Assembly: GCA_030710605.1 (NCBI GenBank)
Contig: CP092879.1
Coordinates: 20,227,582 to 20,291,581, forward strand
Length of the DNA stretch: 64,000 nucleotides
Direction of reading: 5' to 3'
DNA from: Cordylochernes scorpioides
Taxonomy: Eukaryota > Arthropoda > Arachnida > Pseudoscorpiones > Chernetidae
The position numbers and the translations under genes were made by a program. The notes under the pieces are model-generated. The model saw only the letters and a program-made list of their open reading frames with translations. It had not been told where the DNA came from and did no database searches. Positions 40,854-51,011 of the stretch are shown piece after piece; position 1 is the first letter of the stretch, and every line of letters begins with the position of its first letter.

Positions 40854-42481
40854 ATGCCGAAAGGTGGGTCGAATCTGATATTGGCTGAAAGCCCTGAACG
40901 AGCTGCTCGTGAGCCTGAAAGGCTCAGCTCGAAATCTCAAACCAGTGCTGAGATATCAGCGAAAATTGCATTTCAGAAGAATTCTTCTGAAGATAATCAA
41001 GAATATTCTAAACTTGCAAATTTGCCTGCTGGCAAGGAGTATGCAAATCCAGCCGCCGCGCGTGACGTCACGGCGCCAACGACTGCTGCTGCTACCAGCG
41101 ACATTACAGCCTCGCTCAACTGGGCCGACAGCGAGATGGCGGAGGTGGACGCCAACGACGGCTACACCGTCGTGAAGAGCAAGAAAAGGCGCCTGAGCAC
41201 GCAGCAAAGCAGGCCTGCTGAGAACCCCGGCCCCAGCAGCAGAAGCGGACAACAGGGCCGAGGTCAATGCCGCCCCAGGAAATCAAGGCGACGCGCGCCA
41301 ACATCGCCGCAGCCAGGGCGAGGCGGGCGACCACCAACCACGAGAACTACATCTTCGTGGAGCTGTGCCCAGACATCCCGGACTACTCCTACCTCAAGGC
41401 CATGAGCACGCTACTCGGGGGGCCAAAGAGCATCACGCAGTTCTACCGAATGAACGGCCACTTCATCGTGGGTCTCGCGGACAAGGTACTTGCGAACCGT
41501 CTGGTCGCGGACGGCCTGGAAATCGAGGGTACGTCCCTCAAGGTCTTCCACTTCCGCAAGAGGGCGGAACGAATAGTCGTGGCCAACCTGCCCGGCTTTG
41601 TGGAGGACAACACCATCGTGGACGACCTGAGCCAATACGGGAAGGTCACCTCCATCGCCCCCATCCTGGTCAAAATGGGGGAGTTCACCTTCACCGACGG
41701 CCGCCGGGAGGCGTTCATCCTGCTCCGCGAGGGCGTAAGGCTGGAGACGCTGCCCACCTAACTGGCCATCCACTCCAAGGGAGACACCCTGTCGGCCTTC
41801 CTCTCCTTTGGAATCAAGTGTTCCAAATGCGGTAAAAAGGGCCACCGCAGAGCAAACTTCCCATCGCTCGCCAGGCAGAACAGCAGCCCCAGGCAAGCAG
41901 CGTCTCCCACCGACGCAAGGCCCCCCCCCCCATCTCCTCCTCCTCCTCAGCAGCCAAGAAGGCCGACACCTGCGCCCGCAACATCGGCGTCCCCTGTCCA
42001 ACCGGCGAAGTCTTCAACTGAGGCTCCAGTGACCCCCTCGGTGCCCCATCCTGCCGAACCGAGGGATCTTGCCCAGCCCGCCCCTGTCGCCCTCCCTGCT
42101 CCTCTGGCTGCCCTTCGGCCCCCCGAGCCTCGCATCCCTCCGCCCGACCACGATATGTCGGTGGAGAAGCTGTCCTCACCTCCCGCCACGCCTGCCCGGG
42201 GAAAGGCCGCACTCGAACAGCTGCTGGAGCACCTCAAGAAGTCCCCTGACCTCTCCATCGACTGGGACAAGTTGCCCGACCTAAACTGCGAGGAAGCTCA
42301 GAAGCTCCTCACCTCTGAGACCACCATGAAGAAGCGAGCGCCCACGCTGACCGTGGCACAGGTCGCCGCCCTCAACAAGTTGCACGATACCATCAAGGCC
42401 TTGTGCCTAGACTCCAACTCCACAATCCGCAAGACCCTCCAGAAGACCAGGAAGGTGCTGCGTGAAGGACGGCCCCAATGA
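40854..42481 (+). pseudogene. Element A ORF1 (gag-like, RRM-like region, zinc knuckle, C-terminal domain)
   Basis: ATG at 40854 (MPKGGSNLILAESPERAARE). The segment LNWADSEMAEVDANDGYTVV is shared with element B. A frameshift near 41270 leads to KATRANIAAARARRATTNHE, NYIFVELCPDIPDYSYLKAM and RAERIVVANLPGFVEDNTIV, a probable RNA-binding region. TAA at 41759-41761 interrupts the same frame. Downstream, CSKCGKKGHRRANF is a zinc knuckle whose last Cys is Phe. A Pro/Ala-rich stretch follows, then the C-terminal domain (CEEAQKLLTSETTMKKRA ... TLQKTRKVL). TGA at 42479-42481 overlaps the ATG of ORF2. Confidence 0.75.
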
Positions 42482-44940
42482 GTTACCGCGTCGCCACCAT
42501 CAACGCGCGAGGGCTCGCCACTCAGGGGAGGAGCCTTGCCCTTTGTCATCTCCTCAAACAACATCACGTGGACATCGCGTTTGTCCAGGAGACAAACGCA
42601 TTTCATCTGGGCAGCGGCCAAGACCTCTGCCTCGGCTACAGCGCTGTTGTAGTGGCCCATCCCGTAGCCATCTCGGGATCTGGACTCGCCTGCGTCTTCG
42701 GACCAGGCGTAGCCGTACTACAACAGCGCATCCTGTGGCCGGGCCACATCGCCTTGGCAACCATAGATGTCCACGGCGAGGAGATGACGGCCATCGCCGT
42801 TCATCTGGCGCATGAACCCCGGGAGAGAAACCGGCAACTGGAGCTCCTGGCGGCGACAGCGGCACAGGAGGAGGAGGGGGCCTGCTGGATCATCGGCGAT
42901 TTTAATATCAGGGATCGAGGGTCCTCATCATCATCATCGTCGGATGCCCTCGCCGCTCTTCTGGACCTGGCCGCGCTGGTCGACGTGGCCACCCAGTTCG
43001 ACGCCGCCCACCTGCCCACCAGAGTCGCCATGCACGGCGACCAAGTCGAATCCAACCGCCTGGACCGGATCCTCGTCCCTGCTGGAGTCCTGGATCGCGT
43101 GTCCATCTACGCGACCAGCCACTACCACCTCTCGGACCACCGCCTCGTGCTGCTCCAGGTGGGCCCGCCCACCACCGCCGTCTCCTCCCCCACCCAGCCT
43201 CGCTTGGCCGTGATGCTCCGCTCGGGCCTCGTTCTCGATCATCTGGCTGGCTACATCCGGGAGCTCGAGGAAGAAATGACGCACGATGACGACAACGGGA
43301 ACCTATGGGACAGGTGGACCACCATCAAGGCGGGACTGCTGGCGGAGGCCAGATCCCTGCACGATCCGCGCCACGCTGCCAGCGACAGCTTCATCCACAA
43401 GGCAAGGCGCTATATCGCGGCGCAGCTCGAGGCCTCCTCCATCCGGGCCGACTACCCATCGCTGCCGGACCTAGCACGCGCCATCCGCCTCCGACGCCTG
43501 GTCAGCGTCATCAGGGACGAGCAAGATAACATCATCGAGGGCCCCGAGCTTCGGCGGAGGGCGTTCGCGACCTTCCAGCCCCGCTTCGCCCGTCCCACCA
43601 GCGATCCAGCTGCGGGAGCTGCCTTCATCGCCAGCAACGCGCCCACCACCACCCGCGAGCTGAGTGAGGAGGACCCGCTCCACCGGCCGGACATCAGCCC
43701 CAGCGAGATCGCCAACGCTATCGAGCACCCCCCTCGCGGAAAGGCCCCCGGCTGGGATGGCTTGCCGTGCGAGCTCCTCGTCGCCTTCAGCGAGGACTTT
43801 TTCGCGGAAGCTCTGGCCCGGGTGTTCGCGGCATCACGGCTCCGCGGTGCCCTGCCTCCGTCGACGCGGCGCAGCTCCATCTGCCTCGTGCCCAAGGCCC
43901 GCGGAGGTCGCGGCCTTGATGGCTACAGGCCCGTCGCGCTGCCCTCGGCCGACTACAGGGTCCTGGCCGCCATCCTTCACCGGCGCCTCAAGCCCCACCT
44001 GCGGACCCTTGTCCCGGAATGCCAGACCTACGCCGTCCCCGGGAGGTCCCCGTCATGGAACATCGCCATGGTGACGGACGCCGTCGAGGAGACCACCGCC
44101 CTGGGCTCGCCGCTGGCCGTCATGGGCGTAGACCTGGAGTCCGCCTTTGACTCACTAGACCGCGGCTTCCTGGAGTCCCTCCGCCTCCCGCCGGCCTTCA
44201 GGGCCTGGATTAACATCCTCTACGCCGGGGCGGACGCCACCATCCGGGCCGGGGGATTCTACACCACCGCCTTCCCCCTCCTCAACGGCCTAAGACAGGG
44301 TTGCGCCGTGAGTGCCGCACTCTTCAGCATCGCCACGGGGCCGCTGCTACGTCGCCTGGAGTTTACCCTCGGCGTGGGCAATGTCATCGCCTACGCCGAC
44401 GACATCGTCCTCCTATTCCATCGCGACGGAGACCTCGAACGGGTGGCGACCGTCTTCGAAGAGTACAAGCAGGCCTCCGGGGTTGGCGTGAACCTCCGGA
44501 AGAGCGCTGGCCTCTGGTGCGGCGCCTGGCGCAACCGCGGCGACTCCCCTCTCGGCGCCTCCTGGTCGACCACCTACATCAGGATCCTCGGGCTCGACAT
44601 CGCCCCCAGGAGCACCGTCGTCCACCGGGAGCAGCATCTCCTGGCCCTCCTGGAGACTGCGTGCCGCAGATGGACGCCCTTCACCCGCGGCCTCTCCCTC
44701 GTCGGACGAGCAAGAGCGGCGAACACGCTGGTGGGGTCCACGATCCAGCACCACCTGCATGGATACCTCCCATCACCCCCGATCATCGCCAAGCTGCAGG
44801 CCCGACTGGCGAGGTTCGTCTGGGGGCCAGACCACACGGCGTGGCTTCCCGGCAACGTCATGGCGAGGCCGGTCACCATCGGAGGCCTCGGCCTCCACGA
44901 CCTCGCGACCCAGCTCCAGCTCGCCTGCCTAAAGCGGTGA
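42478..44940 (+). pseudogene. Element A ORF2, endonuclease and RT (truncated by insertion)
   Basis: ATG at 42478 within ATGA shared with the ORF1 stop. The AP-type endonuclease is at residues about 1-225: TINARGL, FVQETNAF (catalytic Glu), WIIGDFNIRD (Asp), LPTRVAMHGDQVESNRLDRI, HYHLSDHRLVL (catalytic His). RT: RGKAPGWDGLPCELL, YRPVALPSADYRVLAAILHR, MGVDLESAFDSLDRGF, LNGLRQGCAVSAALFSI, AYADDIVLLF (catalytic YADD), then a thumb-like region. The 820-codon frame is undamaged until LQLACLK, where TGA at 44938-44940 belongs to the inserted element. It continues at 48199. Confidence 0.85.
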
Positions 44941-47900
44941 TAGCATCATAGACTTCTCCCTGGCGAGAACCAGCAGGATGCGGCGTTTTAAGTGGGAAGC
45001 GGACCCCACGGACGTAAGCGACCACTATCTCATCAGGTTTGAAGCCAGTTGTGACGTGGAACCGCCATCAGTGGAGAGAGCTCCTCGGTACAGCATCAGG
45101 GGGCCTAACCTTGAAAGATTCAGACGCCGGTTCGCTTGCACGCTTGGGGATAGCCTGACTGGAGCTGTTGACGGAATTGCTTTAAACAGCATGGTCAATA
45201 AGCTCCACCTGGATATAACCAACACGTGTAAAGCGCTGGGGCCTGGATCTGGAAGGGTTACCGTATTTAAGAGGCTTAAACAGCCTTGGTGGACCGAGGA
45301 GTTGGAGATCGAGAGGAAGAGGATCAGGGCCATGAGGAAACTATTCCAGAATAGTGTAGGGGAAGAAAGGACCAGGAGGGGAATAGTTTATAGGAAGAAC
45401 TTGGCGGGGTATAAGAGACGCACCAAGAGAGCCAAGAGGAAACACTGGAGGGAGCAGTGCAACACCGTACTGGAAAAAGATCCATACGGTCTCCCTTACA
45501 GGATTGTTTCTGGGAAGATAAGGAGCTCCGCTAACTTGAGGCTGCTTGAAGATGAAGATGGGTTCAAGACCCGGGACCTGAAGGAGACCCTAGACCTCAT
45601 CTTGGATCAGCACTTTGGGAACCAGGAGCCAGAGGATGAGATCTCGCTGACCACTTGTGGTTTGGTGGATCCGCCCTTTTCTGAGATGGAAGTGAAACAG
45701 ACGGCTTTCAAGTTCGGAAACAGGAAATCTCCTGGACCAGACGGAATTGATAACACGATCGTGAAAGCCCTGGCAAGGATGCACCCATCGCTTCTAGCCA
45801 GGTTATTCAATAGGTGCCTGGACACTGGCACTTTTCCTAAGGCATGGAAGGTTGTCCGAGTAGTGCTGCTGGAAAAGTCCGGTAGAAAGGGTAATTCCCC
45901 TATTGATTATCGTCCGCTTTCTTTACTAGCGTGTCTAGGTAAGGTCCTGGACAGCCTACTAGCTCAGCGTCCGAAGCACTGGCTAGAGAGTAATGAGCTC
46001 CTTTCCTCTTCCCAACATGGTTTTAGGGAAGGCAAGTCGACAACCACAGCTCTGAATGAGGTATTAGAGGGGGTTGAGACAGGGCTAAAAAAGGGTGCTT
46101 GGGTTCTTCTCGTGGCCCTGGACATTGATGGCGCTTTCAATTCCATGAACTGGAACAAGCTGATGGGAAATTTGATGGATATGGGTTGTCCAGATAATTT
46201 GTGCAGCTTGGTTCGTGACTTCCTGAGGGATAGACGGGTTAGCCTCAGTTTTGGTGGACTGACGTTGGTAAGAGAATGTGCCAGGGGTTGCCCCCAGGGC
46301 TCCTGCTGTGGCCCTGTACTGTGGAACATCCTGGTTAACACAGTTTTCCAGGAGGAGCTACCTGAGGGAGCCAAGCTGGTTCTCTATGCTGACGACCAGT
46401 TCCTCATCATTGAGGCTGCTTCGAGAGCGAAGGCTGAGAAGTGTGTTGAAACTTCTCTCCAAATCCTCTTGAACTGGGCCCACTACTCTGGACTTAGGTT
46501 CAATGTTGCTAAAACTAAAGCCCTCAGCTTTAAGTCTAGGGACATAAGAACCAAAAGAAAAGGGATCAGATGGGAACATAAGCTGGCTATCAGGATGGAA
46601 GGTCGGAGGGTATCGGTGGTAGATAGGATGACCATCTTGGGGTTGGTCATTGATGAAAAGTTGGGTTGGCAATTCCACGCGGAGGAGATGGTGGCGAAAG
46701 GCAGAGGGGCATTGTGCAGGCTGTCGCTGTTGGCTCTCAACAGGGGGGGGGGGGGGGGGCAAGGAGGGTACCATCTTTAGGAACCTCTACCTTTCCTGTG
46801 TCGAGCCAATCCTACTATACGCCTCCAGGGCCTGATGGCGCCGAAATAAAGATCAGAAGGTGGCGACGACTCTAGAGAGAGTGCAGAGGACAACGGCACT
46901 CAGAATCACAGGAGGATACCGCACCACCAGCACGGAGGCCTTGTTGGTCCTCGCTGGGCTTATTCCCCTGGGTTTGAAACTAGAGGAGGAGGCCATCAGA
47001 CAGAAAATATGGGAGGATAGGAAAGACGCCCTGGGCCTTGAAGCAAGTACCTTGGAATGGAAGAGGGACCCAAGGAAGCCTCCGCAGTGGTTGCCAAAGT
47101 GGAAATGGAGTCTTGGAGTGCCAACAGGGATTGGTACGGAGGTCTTCACCGATGGGAGCAAGTCTGGAACCAATACTGGAGCTGGGGTGGTGATCTTTAC
47201 CAATGGGGAGCTGATCTTCCAAGAAAGCTTAACACTCAGAGTGGACGAACTGGTCTATTCAGCCGAGCTGGTTGCGATCAGGGAGGCCCTCAGAGTGTGT
47301 GCCGAGAAGAATTTGAGCCCTGAGCGCCTCTATTCAGATTGCATGTCGGCCCTTGTCGCCATCAATCTGGAAAAGGGGCAACTCGCGCATCAAATCATCC
47401 AGGAGTTGGAAATGATGCCGCAGGCTCCGGCGCTCCATTGGGTTAGGGGTCACAGCCTCATCGAAGGTAATGAATTCGCAGACAGGATCGCTAAAGCAGG
47501 GTGCTTTAGAGGTAGATCTGTGAGGACCCCTGTAACCAAGAAGGAAGTCTATAGGAGGATCAGGGGGCATGTCCAGGACTTATGGTTGGACAGGTGGAGG
47601 AACAGTAGAAATGGGAGGGAGGTATTCAATTGGGTACCAGTACCCAAGTACCTCTGTAAGGTAATGTCCCACAAACTTATCAGGGTAGTTTCGGGACATG
47701 GGCCCTTCCCCAGGAGTCTCCACAGATTCAAGATAAAGAGCAATCCTGATTGCGTCTGTGGAGAGAGGGATGTAGACGCACGCCACTACGTCTTGGATTG
47801 CTCAAGGGTGGTAGGGGTGCAGGAAGAGAGAAGGGGGGCGAGGGGCGCGATCGAGAGCGAGCTGCTGAGAAATCACAGCAAGCTTCTTGAGAAGGCTCAC

Positions 47901-48198
47901 GACGTGACAGCTGAGCTTTACCTCAGCTGTGAGTGAACAGGGTCGACCGGTGGCCGCCTTCCCGTGGTCCCTGCTGGACACAGTAGACAGTTTACTGTTT
48001 TGCTGTGACTGAAGGTCACCGGGATATAAATCCCTTCCAGAATAGTCTTCTGGGAGGTGGTTTTTCCAAGTACAATATTCAAGCCCACAGCTTGGATGCC
48101 GTTACTTGGCTAATGAGTGGAAAAAGATAGAAGCTAAGGGCATGCTTCGCATGCCGGCTTGTGGACCATAAGGTCCGGGTGGCCATCTGCTCCAGGGG
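44935..48198 (+). mobile_element. R1-like non-LTR element, 5' truncated, inserted in ORF2 of element A
   Basis: Flanked by the 9-bp duplication TGCCTAAAG (44926-44934) and TGCCTCAAG (48199-48207), one mismatch. It starts inside the endonuclease and contains RT, RNase H and a C-terminal zinc finger. It then has a 3' UTR of about 260 bp with no poly-A. 5' truncation is usual for target-primed reverse transcription. Confidence 0.8.
44938..47936 (+). pseudogene. R1-like ORF2: RT, RNase H, zinc finger
   Basis: The coding starts within the endonuclease end (DPTDVSDHYLIRFE, catalytic His box). RT: RKSPGPDGIDNTIVKALARM, IDYRPLSLLACLGKVLDSLL, VALDIDGAFNSMNWNKL, RGCPQGSCCGPVLWNIL and LVLYADDQFLII (catalytic YADD). 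A G-run at 46743-46759 carries a frameshift, and another lies near 46845. The frame 46860-47936 continues with TLERVQRTTALRITGGYRTT. RNase H is present: EVFTDGSKSG, YSAELVAIREAL, YSDCMSALVAI and HWVRGHSLIEGNEFADRIAK. A C-x-C-x7-H-x4-C finger follows (CVCGERDVDARHYVLDC). RNase H at this place is typical of the R1/I/LOA groups; within them R1-like is my best guess. Confidence 0.8.
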
Positions 48199-49203
48199 TG
48201 CCTCAAGGGGGTGCAGGTCGCGCTCCGCGGAGGCAGAAATGCTCTCAGCTGGCTGGTAGAAAGCGGTGAGGCCTGGATCCACCCTCCACCGGACGGCACC
48301 CGTCTCCAGCCCCGCCGTCTACGGCTGCTGAAGCTCTGGGAGGAGGCCTCCAACATCCTGAGCCTCAATCACCGGGCGCTCCCCACGGCTCAGCTGCTGG
48401 ACCTCCCCAACATCGGCGGCTGCCGGTTCCTCCGCCCTCCCAACCTCCTGGCCCTCGCCCGCTGGCGCGGAGCCCGAGTCCGGGACTTCATCGTGGAGGA
48501 ACATCTCATCGCCCGCCCAACGCGCTCGGCCCTGGCTGACGCCGCGACCCTGGGCGCCTTCTGTCGGAGGCTGACCTCCGAGAACGCCGTGGGCTTCGGG
48601 GCGGAGTCCACGCCTTCTTCCAGTTCCCTAGCTGCGGCCGTGGTGCTGCGAGGGACGGCTACGCCGTTCCTCAACGGCCTCACGACCCGCTCGGCCCGAC
48701 GGGCCCTGGATCGCCCGCGCCTCGCCGCCACGCCCATCTCCAGATTCCTGGCGAGATGGACGCCCACCATCAATCCACCATCCAGGATCGACTGGGCCTC
48801 ACTGCGGCGCTGCGCCTACTCGGGCCACGAGGCTGACGCGGCCCTCAAGTTGGCCCTCCACGCCCTGCCCCATCCGGCCCATCCTGCCTCGGTCGGCCCC
48901 TCCTGTCCTGCCTGCGGGTCCATCGACCGTTCCCTCGGCCATCGTTACTGGTGCTGCCGTTCCATCAGGCCTCTCATCAGAGAGGCCTTCAACATCATAG
49001 GGCGGCCCCCTGACCTGCAGGCTTGGATCTTCGGCGGGTCCGGCCTTGAGGACGACGCCATTTCCATCCTGGCGTCGGCAAAGTTGCGAATTTATCGCTA
49101 CTTTGTCCAGGTTGGGCTCGGAGAAGCGGTGGAGGACCCGCTCATCGCCTGGTCCAGGACCCTCCAGCGACGAGGTCTCCTTCCTTCATCATCCATCTTG
49201 TAA
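48199..49203 (+). pseudogene. Element A ORF2, C-terminal part
   Basis: Resumes with GVQVALRGGRNALSWLVESG and runs 330 codons to TAA at 49201-49203. The C-terminal region has a Cys/His cluster (CPACGSIDRSLGHRYWCC), the likely nucleic-acid-binding finger found at the ends of many non-LTR ORF2 proteins, then RPLIREAFNIIGRPPDLQAW. It matches element B (54000-54428) closely, so the junction with the part before 44934 is certain. Confidence 0.8.
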
Positions 49204-49324
49204 AATATCTATATATCTTCTTTTATCTTGTCTTTATGTAATATATTTCTCTTTGTTTTAAAATTGTATAACATTGTCTAGAAGACAATAAATAATGTTT
49301 AATTGTCAAAAAAAAAAAAAATAG

Positions 49325-49340
49325 TCACACACACACACAC
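49325..49340. repeat. (AC)n tract between elements A and B
   Basis: CACACACACACACACA directly before TCGAGCGAGCGGCC of element B. Confidence 0.9.
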
Positions 49341-49400
49341 TCGAGCGAGCGGCCACACTTTTGCGAGCTCCGCCGTTTTTCGCCTCTGGCGTGAGTGTAG

Positions 49401-51011
49401 ATGTCTGTTGACATGCCAAATTTGGTATGGGCGAATAGCCCAGGATCGGCTGACTCAGTGCCTGAAAGGCCCAGCCTTGTATCCCAATCTAGTGAAAAGA
49501 AATCACCGAAAAACAGCCTACAGAAGAAAACCTTTGAAGAAAATTCTGCAAATCAAAAACATGCAAATTCGCCGGCAGGCGACGTGCATGTAAATCCGGC
49601 CGCCGCGCGTGACGTCACCGCGCCGCCGACTGCTGCCTCTTCCAGCGAGAATCCAGCCGACCCGGCCTCGCTCAACTGGGCCGACAGCGAGATGGCGGAG
49701 GTCGACGCCAACGACGGCTACACCGTTGTGAAGAGCAAGAAAAGGCGTCGCACTTCAACGCCGGAGAACGCCGCTAAGCAGCCTGGCAGGCCTGCTGAGA
49801 AGCCCAGCTCCCAGCAGCAGAGGCGGCCAACAGGGCCGAAGTCAATGCCGCCCCAGGAAATCAAGGCGACGCGCGCCAACATCGCCGCAGCCAGGGCGAG
49901 GCAGGCCACCACCAACCACGAGAACTACGTCTTCGTGGAGCTGTGCCCAGACATCCCGGACTACTCCTACCTCCGGGCAATGAGCAAGCTATTCGGGGGG
50001 CCAAGAGACATCACGCAGTTCAATAGAATGAACGGCCACTACATCGTGGGCCTCGCGAACAAGGACTTTGCGAACCGTCTGGTCGCGGACGGCCTGGAGA
50101 TTGAGTGAACATCCCTCAAGGTCTTCCCCTTCCGCAAGAGGGCGAAGCGTATTGTCGTAGCCAACCTGCCCGGCTTTGTGGAGGACAACACCATCGTGGA
50201 CGCCCTGAGTCAATACGGGAAGGTCACCTCCATCGCCCCCCATCCTGGTCAAAATGGGGGAGTTCACCTTCACCGACGGCCGCCGGGAGGCCTTCATACT
50301 GCTCAAAGAAGGCGTCGACTGGACAGGCTGCCCACCCGCCTGTAGATCAAGTCCAAGGGAGACACCCTGCCAGCCTTCCTGAGAGCCAACTGCCCAGCGC
50401 TCGACAGGCAAGGGAACGGCAGCCCCAGGCAAGCAGCGTCTCCCACCGACGCAAGGCTCCCCCCCCCCCCTCCTCCTCCTCAGCAGCCAAGGAAGCCGGC
50501 ACCTGCGCCCGCAACACCGGCGTCCCCTGTCCAACCGGCGAAGACATTAACTGAGGCTCCAGTGACCCCCTCGGCGCCCCATCCTGCCGAACCGAGGGAT
50601 CTTGCCCAGCCCGCCCCTGTCGCCCTCCCTGCTCCTCTAGCTACCCCGCGGCCCCTCGAGCCCGAGACCTTTCCGCTCGACATTGAGATGTCGGAGGAGG
50701 AGCTGACCACAACTCCCTCCGCGTCTCTCCGGGGAAAACCCGCATTCTTCCAGCTGCAGGAGCACCTCAAGCAGTCCCCCAACCTCTCCATCGGCTGGGA
50801 CAAGCTGCCCGGTATAGACCGCGAGGACGCACAGCAGCTACTCACCTCTAAAAGAAAAATGGAGAAGCGAGTGCCCTCGCTGACAAAAGCACAGGTCGCC
50901 GCCCTCGACCAGGTGGCCGAAACCATCAAGGCCTCGATCCCAGACTCCAACCACACCATCCGCAAGACCCTCCAGAAGACCAAGGGGGTGCTTAAGGGAC
51001 GGCAACAATGA
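49401..51011 (+). pseudogene. Element B ORF1
   Basis: ATG at 49401 (MSVDMPNLVWANSPGSADSV). It shares LNWADSEMAEVDANDGYTVV and NYVFVELCPDIPDYSYLRAM with element A. The frame stops at TGA 50106-50108, where element A has a Gly codon (LEIEG). Indels follow around 50240 and 50330-50400, which also remove the zinc-knuckle region present in element A. From 50562 the frame is open again through a Pro-rich linker and the C-terminal domain (REDAQQLLTSKRKMEKRVPS ... IRKTLQKTKGVLK), ending in TGA at 51009-51011, overlapping ORF2 as ATGA. Confidence 0.75.

Larger units (their letters stand above)
40795..49324 (+). mobile_element. L1/Tx1-like non-LTR element A, interrupted by an R1-like element
   Basis: 5' UTR, ORF1 (40854-42481), ORF2 starting in an ATGA overlap at 42478, then 44935-48198 foreign, ORF2 end 48199-49203, 3' UTR with GACAATAAATAATGTTTAAT then TGTC and poly-A. 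It is enclosed by (AC)n on both sides. ORF2 has AP endonuclease and RT; the RT segments LPPSTRRSSICLVPKARGG and RQGCAVSAALFSIA resemble the L1/Tx1 group. Confidence 0.8.

Noticed and set aside
41411-44760. Several long minus-strand ORFs opposite ORF1/ORF2 of elements A and B
   Set aside because: GC-rich coding with strong third-position bias opens the antisense frames; no independent domain is seen.
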